DNA of 64,000 nt. It comes from Noviherbaspirillum pedocola (lineage in GTDB: Bacteria; Pseudomonadota; Gammaproteobacteria; Burkholderiales; Burkholderiaceae_D). The notes beneath the pieces are model-generated. The model had not been told where the DNA came from. It searched no databases and was given only the letters and a program-made list of their open reading frames with translations. The stretch covers positions 496,001 through 560,000 of the forward strand of contig NZ_JAEPBG010000002.1 in assembly GCF_016632335.1 (NCBI RefSeq), read 5' to 3'. How positions within the stretch are numbered: position 1 is the stretch's first letter; every line of letters begins with the position of its first letter. This document shows positions 23,703 through 32,459 of this stretch, one piece after another. Position numbers and translations under genes: made by a program.

Positions 23703-24473
23703 TCAGCGTCGCGCGGCGGGCGGGCTCAGTTTGACGATCGCCAGCGAGCAGTTGTCAGCGGACTTGCCGGCGCTGCGCTCGCGCGCCTTGCTGATCAGCA
23801 TTTCCGATGCTTCGCGCGGCACACGTGTCGCCACTACCGCGCCGAGTTCGGCCGGAGTGAAATATTTCCACAGCCCGTCCGAGCACAGCACGAAGGCGTC
23901 GCCGGTTTTCAGCCCTTCATGCTGACCGAAGCTGAGAAAGCTGGACTCGGCGCCGCCGCCCAGCGTGTTGACCAGCATATTGCCCAGCTTGTCGCCAGCA
24001 CGATCCCCGCGCGACATGCGGCCTTCGGCAATCAGGCGTTCCTGCAGGGTGTGATCGGCGGTACGTTGCGCCGGGTTCGGGCCGTCGAAGCGGTAGAGGC
24101 GCGAATTGCCGGCATGCGCCCAGTGGGCGATGCCATCCGGCGTGATAACCAGAGCGACCATCGTTGCGGCTGGCCGTACTTCGGAAGTGATTCGGTACAA
24201 GTTGATGACCGTGTGCGCTTCGCGCGCAATGCTTTCGAGCATCGATTGCACTGTGTCGGTCAGCGGAGAAAATCCCTCGAACATCTGGCGCGCGGTGCGC
24301 AATACCTGTTCGGCGGCATCGGCGCCGGCCTGGCCCGTGCCCCGGCCATCGGCCAGGATGGCCATCACGGTGCCCGGCGCCCGTGGGGCGGCGAACAGGG
24401 CGACGCGGTCCTGCTGTTCCTCCCGGTCGCCGATATGCTGGCCGGTTGCGGCTTCGATCTTGTATTGGCTCAT
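23703..24473 (-). CDS. PP2C-type serine/threonine protein phosphatase
   Basis: A 256-residue soluble PP2C-family (PPM) phosphatase, which removes phosphate from Ser/Thr with two Mn or Mg ions. Family segments: GDREEQQDR near residue 17 (replacing the usual R..NED), ADGRGTGQAGADAAE (about 42, metal-binding Asp of DGxG), HAGNSRLYRF (about 119), CSDGLWKYF (about 196), and SADNCSLAIV near the C-terminus with the metal-binding Asp. The usual DGMGG is DGRGT, a conservative change. No kinase gene is adjacent. It is convergent with the exported coiled-coil gene and divergent from the YdcH-like gene. Confidence 0.85.
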   Translation of the reverse strand: MSQYKIEAATGQHIGDREEQQDRVALFAAPRAPGTVMAILADGRGTGQAGADAAEQVLRTARQMFEGFSPLTDTVQSMLESIAREAHTVINLYRITSEVRPAATMVALVITPDGIAHWAHAGNSRLYRFDGPNPAQRTADHTLQERLIAEGRMSRGDRAGDKLGNMLVNTLGGGAESSFLSFGQHEGLKTGDAFVLCSDGLWKYFTPAELGAVVATRVPREASEMLISKARERSAGKSADNCSLAIVKLSPPAARR

Positions 24474-24573
24474 GGTTCGGCTTCGATTACACTTGCGGGC
24501 TGTCGAGTTGCCACCGCATTATCACACGAAAGTGCCGCACGGAAACATTTTCCGCGCCGGTACGGAAAATATC

Positions 24574-24771
24574 ATGACTCCCGAAGAAATCCGCAGACGC
24601 ATCATCGAACTGGAAGTGGAACACCGCGATCTGGATTCCGTTATCGATATGCTGACCCGGGAGCCGTTTCATGAAGAATTGCAGCTGCGCCGGCTCAAGA
24701 AGCGAAAGCTGCAACTGAAGGACCACATCACGCTGCTGAAGATGCAGCTGGTGCCTGATATCCCCGCCTGA
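24574..24771 (+). CDS. YdcH-family small protein (DUF465-like)
   Basis: A 65-residue helical protein. The pattern LEVEHRDLDSVIDML followed by ELQLRRLKKRKLQLKDHI matches the short antiparallel coiled-coil family represented by E. coli YdcH (DUF465), whose role is unknown. The start at 24574 is the ATG after the AT-rich GAAAATATC; a longer frame extends into the opposite-strand phosphatase gene and is not credible. It is followed directly by the helicase region. Confidence 0.8.
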   Translation: MTPEEIRRRIIELEVEHRDLDSVIDMLTREPFHEELQLRRLKKRKLQLKDHITLLKMQLVPDIPA

Positions 24772-24821
24772 TGCCTGGTGCCGTGCCGTTTCCGCGGCAC
24801 GGAGCGCAAGTCAAGCTACGG

Positions 24822-24827
24822 TACAAT
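24822..24827 (+). promoter_or_regulatory. Candidate -10 element upstream of the helicase gene
   Basis: TACAAT lies about 64 bp upstream of the proposed TTG start of the helicase. No good -35 is seen. If used, the transcript would begin downstream of the alternative ATG at 24771, which argues for the TTG start. Confidence 0.35.
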
Positions 24828-24890
24828 GGCGGGTCCGACGCCGCTGCATTCGCGCGGCGTTCATTCTTGTACCGACTCCCTTTCTTCGCC

Positions 24891-26927
24891 TTGACTACCG
24901 AGATTTCCCAACACGAAACGCCGGACGCCACCGGCGCGCATGATGCCGAACTCGAGCAATTGTTCGGCACAACCGGTCCGCTTGGCGGCGCTGTTGGCGG
25001 TTTTCGCCCGCGCCGACCGCAGATCGAAATGGCGAAAGCGATCGCGGATGCGATTGCCAACCACAAGACGCTGATCGCCGAAGCCGGCACCGGCACCGGC
25101 AAAACCTTCGCCTACCTGGTTCCCGCGCTGCTGTGGGGCGGCAAGACTATTGTGTCGACCGGCACCAAGAATCTGCAGGACCAGCTGTATCTGCGCGACA
25201 TTCCCACGGTGCGCAAGGCGCTGAACGTCCCGGTTTCCGTGGCCTTGCTGAAGGGGCGGGCGAACTACATCTGCCATTTCCATCTCGAGCGCACGCTGCA
25301 GAACGGCCGCCTGACTTCGCGCACCGATGTCGCCGACCTGCGTGAAATCTCGCGCTTCATCAAGATCACGTCGACCGGCGACAAGGCCGAGCTGTCGAAG
25401 GTGCCGGAAAACGCTTCCGTATGGAACCAGGTGACTTCCACCCGCGATACCTGCCTGGGTAGCGATTGCCAGTACTACAACGATTGCTTTGTAATGAAGG
25501 CGCGCAAGGAAGCGCAGCAGGCAGACGTGGTGGTGGTGAATCACCATCTGTTCTTTGCCGATGTGGCACTGCGCGACAACGGCGTGGCCGAGCTGCTGCC
25601 GTCAGCCAATACCGTGATTTTCGACGAAGCGCACCAGCTTCCAGAAACCGCAACGCTGTTTTTCGGTGAAACGGTGTCCACGTCGCAACTCATCGAGTTG
25701 TGCCGCGACACCCAGGCCGAAGGTTTGGCGCATGCGCGTGACGGCGCGGACTGGAGCCAGGTATGCGGCGCCGTGGAGCGCGCGGCACGTGATTTGCGGC
25801 TGGCATTTCCGCAGGATGCCATCCGGCTCGCCGCGCACCAGATCGCGTCCGACAGTCCGTTCTTCGAAGCGCTCGAAGCGGTGCAGGATCAGCTCGCCGA
25901 ACTGATCGAGGTGCTGGACAGCCAGGCGCAGCGGGCCGAGACACTGGAACAATGCCGGGTGCGCGCGGTGGAACTGGCTGCGCGCATGGGTGCCTGGAGC
26001 GCTGCCGGTGGCGGCGAATCCACCTCGGCCAGTGATCCGGACAAGGTGCTGTGGGTCGAAGCCTTCGCCTCATCGCTGCAATTGCATCAGACCCCGCTGT
26101 CGATCGCGCCGATTTTCAGCCGGCAGCGTGAAGGCCCGCCACGCAGCTGGATCTTCGCTTCAGCGACTCTGGCCGTGAAGAATGACTTCACTCACTACGC
26201 GGCGCAGATGGGTTTGCTGAACGAACCGGCGCGCTCCTGGCCGAGTCCTTTCGATTACGGCAGCCAAGGCTTGCTGTATGTGCCGAACGGTTTGCCGCAG
26301 CCGAATTCGCCGGAATACAACGATGCGGTGATCGATGCCGCGCTGCCGGTGATCGAAGCGGCCGGCGGTCGCACCTTCCTGCTATGCACGACGATACGGG
26401 CGGTGAATCGCGCGGCCGAGCGGCTGCGTGAGGAGTTCGAGCGGCGCAAGCTGCCGTTTCCGCTGATGGTGCAGGGCGAAGCCGGGCGCACCGAATTGCT
26501 CGACCGTTTCCGTGCCGCCGGGAATGCGGTGCTGATCGGCAGTCAGAGTTTCTGGGAAGGCGTGGACGTGCGCGGCGAGGCGCTGTCACTGGTGATCATC
26601 GACAAGCTGCCGTTCGCGCCGCCGGACGACCCGGTGCTTGCTGCGCGCATTGCCGCGCTGGAAAAGAAAGGCATGAACGGCTTTGCGCATCACCAGTTGC
26701 CATCAGCGATCATCAACCTGAAGCAGGGCGCCGGGCGGCTGATTCGCGACGAAACCGATCGCGGCGTGCTGATGATTTGCGATCCGCGCCTCATCAACAA
26801 GCCGTATGGTCGTCGCATCTGGCAAAGCCTACCGCCGTTCAAGCGCACCCGCGAGCAGGACGACGTGTGTGCTTTCTTCGCGCAGGACCGCGAAGAAGAT
26901 CCGCCGCTGGCCGTGGCCGCCGGCTGA
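24891..26927 (+). CDS. DinG/YoaA-family ATP-dependent DNA helicase
   Basis: A superfamily 2 helicase of the XPD/DinG class, acting 5'-3' on damaged or structured DNA. Motif I is EAGTGTGKT, motif II FDEAHQLPET (DEAH), and motif VI QGAGRLIRDETDRG. Cysteines between motifs I and II (NYICHF, then RDTCLGSDCQYYNDCF) fit the [4Fe-4S] domain of this class. I favour a TTG start at 24891 (LTTEISQHE), giving 678 residues. The only upstream ATG in frame (24771) overlaps the preceding stop codon by one base and lies before a likely promoter; it would add 40 atypical residues. Length and motifs are nearer YoaA than UvrD. Confidence 0.88.
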   Translation: MTTEISQHETPDATGAHDAELEQLFGTTGPLGGAVGGFRPRRPQIEMAKAIADAIANHKTLIAEAGTGTGKTFAYLVPALLWGGKTIVSTGTKNLQDQLYLRDIPTVRKALNVPVSVALLKGRANYICHFHLERTLQNGRLTSRTDVADLREISRFIKITSTGDKAELSKVPENASVWNQVTSTRDTCLGSDCQYYNDCFVMKARKEAQQADVVVVNHHLFFADVALRDNGVAELLPSANTVIFDEAHQLPETATLFFGETVSTSQLIELCRDTQAEGLAHARDGADWSQVCGAVERAARDLRLAFPQDAIRLAAHQIASDSPFFEALEAVQDQLAELIEVLDSQAQRAETLEQCRVRAVELAARMGAWSAAGGGESTSASDPDKVLWVEAFASSLQLHQTPLSIAPIFSRQREGPPRSWIFASATLAVKNDFTHYAAQMGLLNEPARSWPSPFDYGSQGLLYVPNGLPQPNSPEYNDAVIDAALPVIEAAGGRTFLLCTTIRAVNRAAERLREEFERRKLPFPLMVQGEAGRTELLDRFRAAGNAVLIGSQSFWEGVDVRGEALSLVIIDKLPFAPPDDPVLAARIAALEKKGMNGFAHHQLPSAIINLKQGAGRLIRDETDRGVLMICDPRLINKPYGRRIWQSLPPFKRTREQDDVCAFFAQDREEDPPLAVAAG

Positions 26928-26950
26928 GCGGCGGCGCCGTGCGGCTGTCC

Positions 26951-27931
26951 TCAGCGTTGCGGCTGGATCACGACCTTACCGGTGACCTTGCGCGCGGCCA
27001 TGTCGTTCAGCGCTTTCGGCGTGTCGGCCAGCGCATAGCGTCCGGAAATGTGCGGGCGGATCTTGCCTTCGGCGAGCCAGCCCATCAATTCGGCCATCGC
27101 CGTCGCGTTGCCTTTCGGCTCCCGCCGCACAAATTCGCCCCAGAACACGCCAACGATCGAAGCGCCCTTCAGCAGGGGCAGATTCAAGGGGAGTTTCGGG
27201 ATCTCGCCATTGGCAAACCCGATGACGAGGTAACGGCCGCGCCACGCGATCGATCGGAATGCCGGCTCAGCATACACGCCGCCGACCGGGTCGTAGATCA
27301 CATCCGGACCCTTGCCGTCGGTCGCGGCCTTGATCGCTTCCCGCAAGTCCTGGGTAGAGTAATTGATCAGCGCGTCGGCCCCATGCTGGCGGCAGACTTC
27401 GAGCTTTTCATCCGAGGAGGCGGCAGCGATGACGCGTGCGCCGAGGGCCTTGCCGATCTCGATCGCCGCCAAGCCAACGCCACCGGCGGCGCCGAGCACC
27501 AGCATGGTTTCGCCGGCTTTGAGTTGCGCGCGGTCGACTACCGCGTGATGCGAAGTGCCATAAGTCAGCGTAATGGCAGCAGCGATGTCGAAATCCATAC
27601 CGGGCGGCATCGGCATTACCGACTTCATGGGCACTGCGATCTGCTGCGCGAACGCGCCCTGGCCGACGAAGGCAATCACCCGGTCGCCCACCTTGTAGCG
27701 GTCGACGCCGGCGCCGACCGCAGTCACCGTGCCGGCCAGTTCGCCGCCCGGGGTAAACGGCAGTTCCGGTTTGAACTGGTACTTGTTCTGGATGATCAGC
27801 ACGTCCGGGAAATTGACACCAGCGGCTTCGACCCGAATGGCAACCTGGCCTTCGCCGGGAACCACATCGGGCAATTCATCCACAACCAGCGTATCGGGCA
27901 GCCCCCAGGTTTTGCAGACGACAGCTTTCAT
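26951..27931 (-). CDS. NADPH:quinone oxidoreductase, MDR superfamily (Qor-like)
   Basis: A 326-residue medium-chain reductase without structural or catalytic zinc ligands. An N-terminal GroES-like domain (GVNFPDVLIIQNKYQ, GGELAGTVTAVGAGV) is followed by a Rossmann domain with the nucleotide motif LGAAGGVGLAAIEIGKALGA (about residue 146) and YDPVGG. It most resembles zinc-free quinone or enoyl reductases using NADPH. The substrate is not predictable. It is convergent with the helicase gene (23 bp gap) and divergent from surE. Confidence 0.9.
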   Translation of the reverse strand: MKAVVCKTWGLPDTLVVDELPDVVPGEGQVAIRVEAAGVNFPDVLIIQNKYQFKPELPFTPGGELAGTVTAVGAGVDRYKVGDRVIAFVGQGAFAQQIAVPMKSVMPMPPGMDFDIAAAITLTYGTSHHAVVDRAQLKAGETMLVLGAAGGVGLAAIEIGKALGARVIAAASSDEKLEVCRQHGADALINYSTQDLREAIKAATDGKGPDVIYDPVGGVYAEPAFRSIAWRGRYLVIGFANGEIPKLPLNLPLLKGASIVGVFWGEFVRREPKGNATAMAELMGWLAEGKIRPHISGRYALADTPKALNDMAARKVTGKVVIQPQR

Positions 27932-28043
27932 CTTGTCTCCTCAAGTTATCAATCGCGTTATCAAAATAGTACGGTCGTTTGGTTTTCCGATTATGCCGTA
28001 AAAAATCCCCCACGGTGGGCGAATTCGGTCGAAGGGCTTCGGT

Positions 28044-28055
28044 TAGAATCTGCGC
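28044..28055 (+). promoter_or_regulatory. Candidate -10 element immediately upstream of surE
   Basis: TAGAAT at 28044-28049 ends only six bases before the surE ATG, which would place transcription start at or next to the start codon. No ribosome-binding site lies between them and no good -35 is evident. Confidence 0.4.
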
Positions 28056-28793
28056 ATGAAAATTCTCGTAAGCAACGATGACGGTTACCTCGCGCCCGGT
28101 ATTCGGGCACTGGCCGAGGCAATGTCGACAATTGCCAGCATCACGGTGGTCGCTCCGGATAGCAATCGGTCCGGTTCGTCGAACTCGCTGACGCTGGACC
28201 GTCCACTGCGGGTGGTGCAGTCCGAGACGAATGTGTATTCGGTCAATGGCACACCATCGGACTGCGTGCATGTGGCTCTCACCGGCATTCTCGATTACCG
28301 ACCGGACCTGATCGTTTCCGGCATCAACCAGGGGCAGAACATGGGTGACGACACCCTGTATTCGGGCACGGTTGCGGCGGCTACTGAAGGTTTCCTGTTC
28401 GGTATTCCTGCCATCGCTTTCTCTCAGGTCCATCACGGCTGGGCGCATCTGGACGCAGCGGCGCGAGTAGCGCGCGAAATTGTGTTGCGCCGCTTCGACG
28501 AATTGCAGAAACCCTGGCTGCTGAACGTGAACATCCCGAATCTGCCTTACGAAGACATCGGGCCGCTGACGCCGACGCGCCTCGGCAAGCGGCATCCATC
28601 CGCGCCAGTGATCCGCGCCAAGGATCCGCAAGGCAATGACATCTTCTGGATCGGCCCGCCCGGTGCGGCGCTTGATGCGGGGCCGGACACCGATTTCCAT
28701 GCCACCGCAAATGGCAATATTTCCATCACGCCGCTGCGCATCGACCTCACCGATGCCGCCCAGCTTGCTGCGCTGAGAAGGGCATGCACATGA
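28056..28793 (+). CDS. surE: 5'/3'-nucleotidase SurE
   Basis: A metal-dependent phosphatase acting on nucleoside monophosphates and short polyphosphates, linked to stationary-phase survival. The 245-residue chain begins with [16 protein letters not shown], which includes the metal-binding DD pair. It continues with [13 protein letters not shown] and [22 protein letters not shown], all diagnostic. It starts the conserved surE-pcm-nlpD-rpoS order and overlaps pcm by 10 bases. No ribosome-binding site is visible before the ATG (GGTTAGAATCTGCGC). Confidence 0.97.
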   Translation: MKILVSNDDGYLAPGIRALAEAMSTIASITVVAPDSNRSGSSNSLTLDRPLRVVQSETNVYSVNGTPSDCVHVALTGILDYRPDLIVSGINQGQNMGDDTLYSGTVAAATEGFLFGIPAIAFSQVHHGWAHLDAAARVAREIVLRRFDELQKPWLLNVNIPNLPYEDIGPLTPTRLGKRHPSAPVIRAKDPQGNDIFWIGPPGAALDAGPDTDFHATANGNISITPLRIDLTDAAQLAALRRACT

Positions 28794-29593
28794 GCGAAGG
28801 CAAACGTTTTCCACTGTCGCTGGAGTCGCTTGCGTCCCGTGGCGAGCGCAATGGCGCGCAGCGTATGCAAACACCGCAGACCGCCACGCGTAACCGGGTG
28901 CAGACTGTCGAACAGCGTCCGCCAGGCGATGCCGCGCGACCGATGTCCATGGTGTCCGACGGGGTGCGCACCGCCATGGTCGGGCGGCTCGCGAAGCAGG
29001 GCATACGTGATGAGGCTGTCCTTGCCGCCATGAATGCAGTTCCGCGGCACCTGTTCCTGCAACCGGCGCTGGCGAGCCAGGCGTATATCGATGCCTCGTT
29101 GCCGATTGGGCACCATCAAACAATTTCTCAGCCTTACATCGTCGCGCGCATGATCGAAGTCATGCGTGCCAACACCCAGGGCGGCATGCTGAGCCGGGTA
29201 CTGGAAATTGGCACCGGCTGCGGTTACCAAGCCGCGGTGCTGGCGCAACTGGCAGGCGAGGTCTACTCAGTGGAGCGCATCCGTTCACTGCACGAACTGG
29301 CGCGCACCAACCTGCGGCCCATGCGTATTGGAAACATCCGGCTGCACTATGGAGATGGTATGCTTGGCATCCCGCAAGCCGCGCCGTTCGATGGCATCAT
29401 ACTGGCGGCTGCTGGTCTGGAAGTTCCGCAAGCCCTGCTCGAACAACTCGCTGTGGGCGGTCGTCTGGTAGCACCGGTCGGCGCGCGTCACCAGGTTCTC
29501 CAGCTTATCGAGCGCGTCGGCGCACAGGCCTGGAAAACCTCAACACTGGAAAATTGTCACTTCGTGCCGCTGCGTCCTGGAACCGTCGGCTGA
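28784..29593 (+). CDS. pcm: Protein-L-isoaspartate O-methyltransferase
   Basis: Repairs isoaspartyl residues in aged proteins with S-adenosylmethionine. The 269-residue form has an unusually long, Arg- and Gln-rich N-terminal extension (about 55 residues) before the conserved domain. Conserved segments are [14 protein letters not shown] (about residue 108), the SAM motif [15 protein letters not shown] (about 139), and [19 protein letters not shown]. The start overlaps surE by 10 bases; a second ATG six bases on (28790) is also possible. Second gene of the surE-pcm-nlpD-rpoS group. Confidence 0.95.
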   Translation: MHMSEGKRFPLSLESLASRGERNGAQRMQTPQTATRNRVQTVEQRPPGDAARPMSMVSDGVRTAMVGRLAKQGIRDEAVLAAMNAVPRHLFLQPALASQAYIDASLPIGHHQTISQPYIVARMIEVMRANTQGGMLSRVLEIGTGCGYQAAVLAQLAGEVYSVERIRSLHELARTNLRPMRIGNIRLHYGDGMLGIPQAAPFDGIILAAAGLEVPQALLEQLAVGGRLVAPVGARHQVLQLIERVGAQAWKTSTLENCHFVPLRPGTVG

Positions 29594-29621
29594 GTGGCTT
29601 TCTGATTGCAATGATTGAAAC

Positions 29622-30617
29622 ATGGTAAGAATGAAATTGAAGCGCCTGGCATGGATGGTTGTTCTGGCTGCGACGCTGGCTGCCTGCGGTACGACCAGAA
29701 CAGTTGCGCCGGTTGTCGAACGTACGCCGGTACCACGCACCGCTTCCGTGCCCAAGCCGCGCCCGGTGGAAGCCGGCCCCGGGCAGTATGTCGTCAAGCG
29801 CGGCGATACGCTGCACAAGATCGCCCAGGAATACAACCAAAGCCTGCGCGATCTCGTAGTTTGGAACAATCTGTCCAGTCCGAATGACATCAAGGTGGAC
29901 CAGGTGTTGCGGGTCGCGCCACCGGATGCCGCGCCTGTCGCTGCCGGTTCACAGGCCGGCGGCATTCCCCCTTCATCCGGCGTGGAAGTGCGTCCGCTGG
30001 GCACAAGCCCGGTGCCGACCGCTCCCGCGTCGACAAGCCCGACGGTAGCCAATTCCGCCAATAAGACCTGGCCGCATGGCGAGAAGCGTCCTTATTCCGA
30101 TGCCGCGCTGGCGGAATTGCAGAAGCCGGACGCGCCACCCATGGTGCAGGCTACGCCGGTGGTGGCTGCCGCGCGCAGCGATGTAGCGCGCAATGCTGAG
30201 AAGACCGCGGACAAGACTGCGGAAAAAGCGCTGGAATCCAAGCCGGTGCCGGATAGCGCGGGCACGTGGATGTGGCCGGCGGATGGCAAGATCGTTGGCA
30301 CCTTTGAAGGTGGTCGCAAGGGCATCGACATTGCCGGCAAGATGGGGCAGCCCGTGCTCGCAGCGGGCGCCGGCACCGTGTTGTACGCGAGCAGCGTGCG
30401 CGGCTATGGCAATCTCGTCATCGTCAAGCACAGCAGTAACCTGTTATCCGCCTATGCACACAACAAGGCGATCCTCGTCAAGGAAGGTCAAACTGTCACC
30501 AAGGGGCAGCGCATCGCGGAGATGGGGAATTCCGACAGCGACACCGTGAAGCTGCATTTCGAAATACGTCAGCAGGGCAAGCCTGTCGATCCGGCCAAGT
30601 TCCTGCCCGTCAGATAG
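29622..30617 (+). CDS. nlpD: NlpD: LysM/M23 lipoprotein, murein hydrolase activator
   Basis: An outer-membrane lipoprotein that activates the amidase AmiC during cell separation. The 331-residue chain has a lipobox signal ending LAAC (Cys at about residue 22), a LysM domain (about residues 52-98, GQYVVKRGDTLHKIAQEY), a Pro/Ala-rich linker (about 100-210) and a C-terminal M23 domain. The metal-binding His of the M23 HxxxD motif is replaced (KGIDIAG), as in E. coli NlpD and EnvC. AYAHN and LHFEIR are kept, so it should be a non-enzymatic activator. In E. coli the rpoS promoter lies inside this gene; that is not tested here. Confidence 0.95.
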   Translation: MVRMKLKRLAWMVVLAATLAACGTTRTVAPVVERTPVPRTASVPKPRPVEAGPGQYVVKRGDTLHKIAQEYNQSLRDLVVWNNLSSPNDIKVDQVLRVAPPDAAPVAAGSQAGGIPPSSGVEVRPLGTSPVPTAPASTSPTVANSANKTWPHGEKRPYSDAALAELQKPDAPPMVQATPVVAAARSDVARNAEKTADKTAEKALESKPVPDSAGTWMWPADGKIVGTFEGGRKGIDIAGKMGQPVLAAGAGTVLYASSVRGYGNLVIVKHSSNLLSAYAHNKAILVKEGQTVTKGQRIAEMGNSDSDTVKLHFEIRQQGKPVDPAKFLPVR

Positions 30618-30625
30618 GGTGAGCC

Positions 30626-31624
30626 ATGAATTCCGACCCGCGCAATATGCTGGAAGATGAGGATCTCCCGGGCCCATTGCCGGAGTCGGTAGCCGACGCG
30701 GACACGGACGCGCCGGAAGGCCGCGAGCCGGCCGATGGCGAGACGCCGCCGCAACTCGACGAGCTCAAGCATGTGCTTGCCGCCGAGCTTTCCACCGATA
30801 CAACCCAGCACTATCTGAACCGCATCGGCATGCATCCGCTGCTGAGCGTGCAGGACGAGGTGCGCTACGCAACCCTTGCGAAGGCAGGCGATTTCCCTGC
30901 GCGGCAAAAAATGATCGAGCACAACCTGCGGCTGGTGGTGTCGATCGCCAAGCATTACATCAACCGCGGCGTAGTGCTGCTCGATCTGATCGAGGAAGGC
31001 AATCTGGGCCTGATGCGCGCCATCGACAAGTTCGAACCCGAGCGCGGCTTTCGGTTTTCAACGTACGCCACCTGGTGGATACGGCAGAGCATAGAGCGGG
31101 CCATCATGAACCAGGCGCGCACGGTGCGTCTGCCGGTGCATATGGTGCGCGAACTCAATCAGGTCCTGCGCGCGAAATATCACCTTGAAGCGCAACACCA
31201 CGACGGCAAGGAAGCGACTTGCGAAGACATCGCGCATCTGGTCGACCGGCCGGTCGATGATGTGCAGGACATTCTGGCGCTATCTGAACATGCGACCTCG
31301 CTCGATGCGCCGCTGGACAACGATCCGCAAGCCAGTCTGCTGGATATGCTGCCCGGGAATGCCGACGACGCGCCGGATTCGCGGGCGGAACATCAGGAAA
31401 TAACGATACTTGTGCGGGAGTGGCTCAAGCATATGCCGGAAAAACAGCGCGTCGTGATCACGCGGCGCTTCGGGCTGGACAACGAGGATCCGGCAACTCT
31501 GGAAGAATTGGCGGTGGATATGGGCGTCACACGCGAGCGCGTGCGCCAGATTCAGCAGGAAGCATTGATCAAGCTGAAGCGCGCACTGGCCGCGCGCGGC
31601 GTCGGCAAGGATGCGCTGCTATGA
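30626..31624 (+). CDS. rpoS: RNA polymerase sigma factor RpoS
   Basis: The stationary-phase and general stress sigma factor. It has 332 residues with an acidic N-terminal extension (about 1-50), region 1.2, then the region 2 core ([45 protein letters not shown]). Region 3 comes next, and region 4 contains [16 protein letters not shown] and the helix-turn-helix [14 protein letters not shown]. The start is 9 bp after the nlpD stop codon. The stop codon overlaps the start of the exonuclease gene by four bases (ATGA). Confidence 0.97.
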   Translation: MNSDPRNMLEDEDLPGPLPESVADADTDAPEGREPADGETPPQLDELKHVLAAELSTDTTQHYLNRIGMHPLLSVQDEVRYATLAKAGDFPARQKMIEHNLRLVVSIAKHYINRGVVLLDLIEEGNLGLMRAIDKFEPERGFRFSTYATWWIRQSIERAIMNQARTVRLPVHMVRELNQVLRAKYHLEAQHHDGKEATCEDIAHLVDRPVDDVQDILALSEHATSLDAPLDNDPQASLLDMLPGNADDAPDSRAEHQEITILVREWLKHMPEKQRVVITRRFGLDNEDPATLEELAVDMGVTRERVRQIQQEALIKLKRALAARGVGKDALL

Positions 31625-32412
31625 CGCCGGTGCTGGTGTTTGATATCGAGACCATTCCGGATGTGGCCGGTTTGAGAACGCTGAACGGGCATGATGCCGC
31701 GCTCTCGGATGAACAGGTCGCCGAACTTGCCTTTGCAGCACGCCGGGAGAAGGGCGGCTCGGATTTCCTGCCGCATCACATGCATCGTATCGCTGCGATT
31801 TCCTGCGTGTTCCGCGACGACGAGGGCTTTCGCGTACGCTCGCTCGGTAGCCTCGAGGATGGCGAAGGCAAGCTGGTGACGGATTTCTTCCGCATCATCG
31901 AGCGCTATACGCCGCAGCTGGTGTCATGGAATGGCGGCGGCTTCGATCTGCCGGTGCTGCATTACCGGGCGATGATCCATGGCGTGCAGGCGCCACGTTA
32001 CTGGGACATGGGTGACGAGGATCGCGACTTCAAGTGGAACAACTACATCAGCCGCTACCACCACCGCCACCTCGACCTGATGGACCTGCTTGCGATGTTC
32101 ACCGGTCGCGCAAATGCGCCGCTGGATGACCTCGCCAAGCTGTGCGGCTTTCCCGGCAAGCTCGGCGTCGACGGCTCGCAAGTCTGGCGGCTGTATTGCG
32201 AAGGCCGGCTCGATGAAATTCGCAATTACTGCGAAACGGATGTCGTCAACACCTACCTGGTCTATGCCCGCTTCCAGATGATGCGCGGCGCAATCTCGCG
32301 CGCGGACTATGGCGACGAGGTCGCGTTGGTGCGCTCGACGCTGGAGACGATGGATGCGCCGCACTGGCGCGAATACCTGGACGCTTGGCCGAAGCCGCAA
32401 TTGCGTCCATAA
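31621..32412 (+). CDS. Predicted 3'-5' exonuclease (PolB-like DnaQ fold)
   Basis: A 263-residue exonuclease of the PolB-like DEDDy type. Exo I is VFDIETIPD (residues 5-13), Exo [14 protein letters not shown] (about 101-112), and Exo [16 protein letters not shown] (about 205-217), each with the acidic residues needed for two-metal catalysis. The family is widespread in betaproteobacteria without an assigned substrate. The ATG at 31621 overlaps the rpoS stop codon (ATGA), so translation is probably coupled. A longer frame reaching back into rpoS is not credible. Followed by rlmD. Confidence 0.88.
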   Translation: MTPVLVFDIETIPDVAGLRTLNGHDAALSDEQVAELAFAARREKGGSDFLPHHMHRIAAISCVFRDDEGFRVRSLGSLEDGEGKLVTDFFRIIERYTPQLVSWNGGGFDLPVLHYRAMIHGVQAPRYWDMGDEDRDFKWNNYISRYHHRHLDLMDLLAMFTGRANAPLDDLAKLCGFPGKLGVDGSQVWRLYCEGRLDEIRNYCETDVVNTYLVYARFQMMRGAISRADYGDEVALVRSTLETMDAPHWREYLDAWPKPQLRP

Positions 32413-32459
32413 TCGTGCCCTTTTGCGCGGCAGCTACGGCTGCCCATCCATTTCCGAGC

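Noticed and set aside
31420-31620. N-terminal extension of the exonuclease into rpoS
   Set aside because: The extension translates rpoS region 4 in another frame. The ATG at 31621 gives the normal DxE start.
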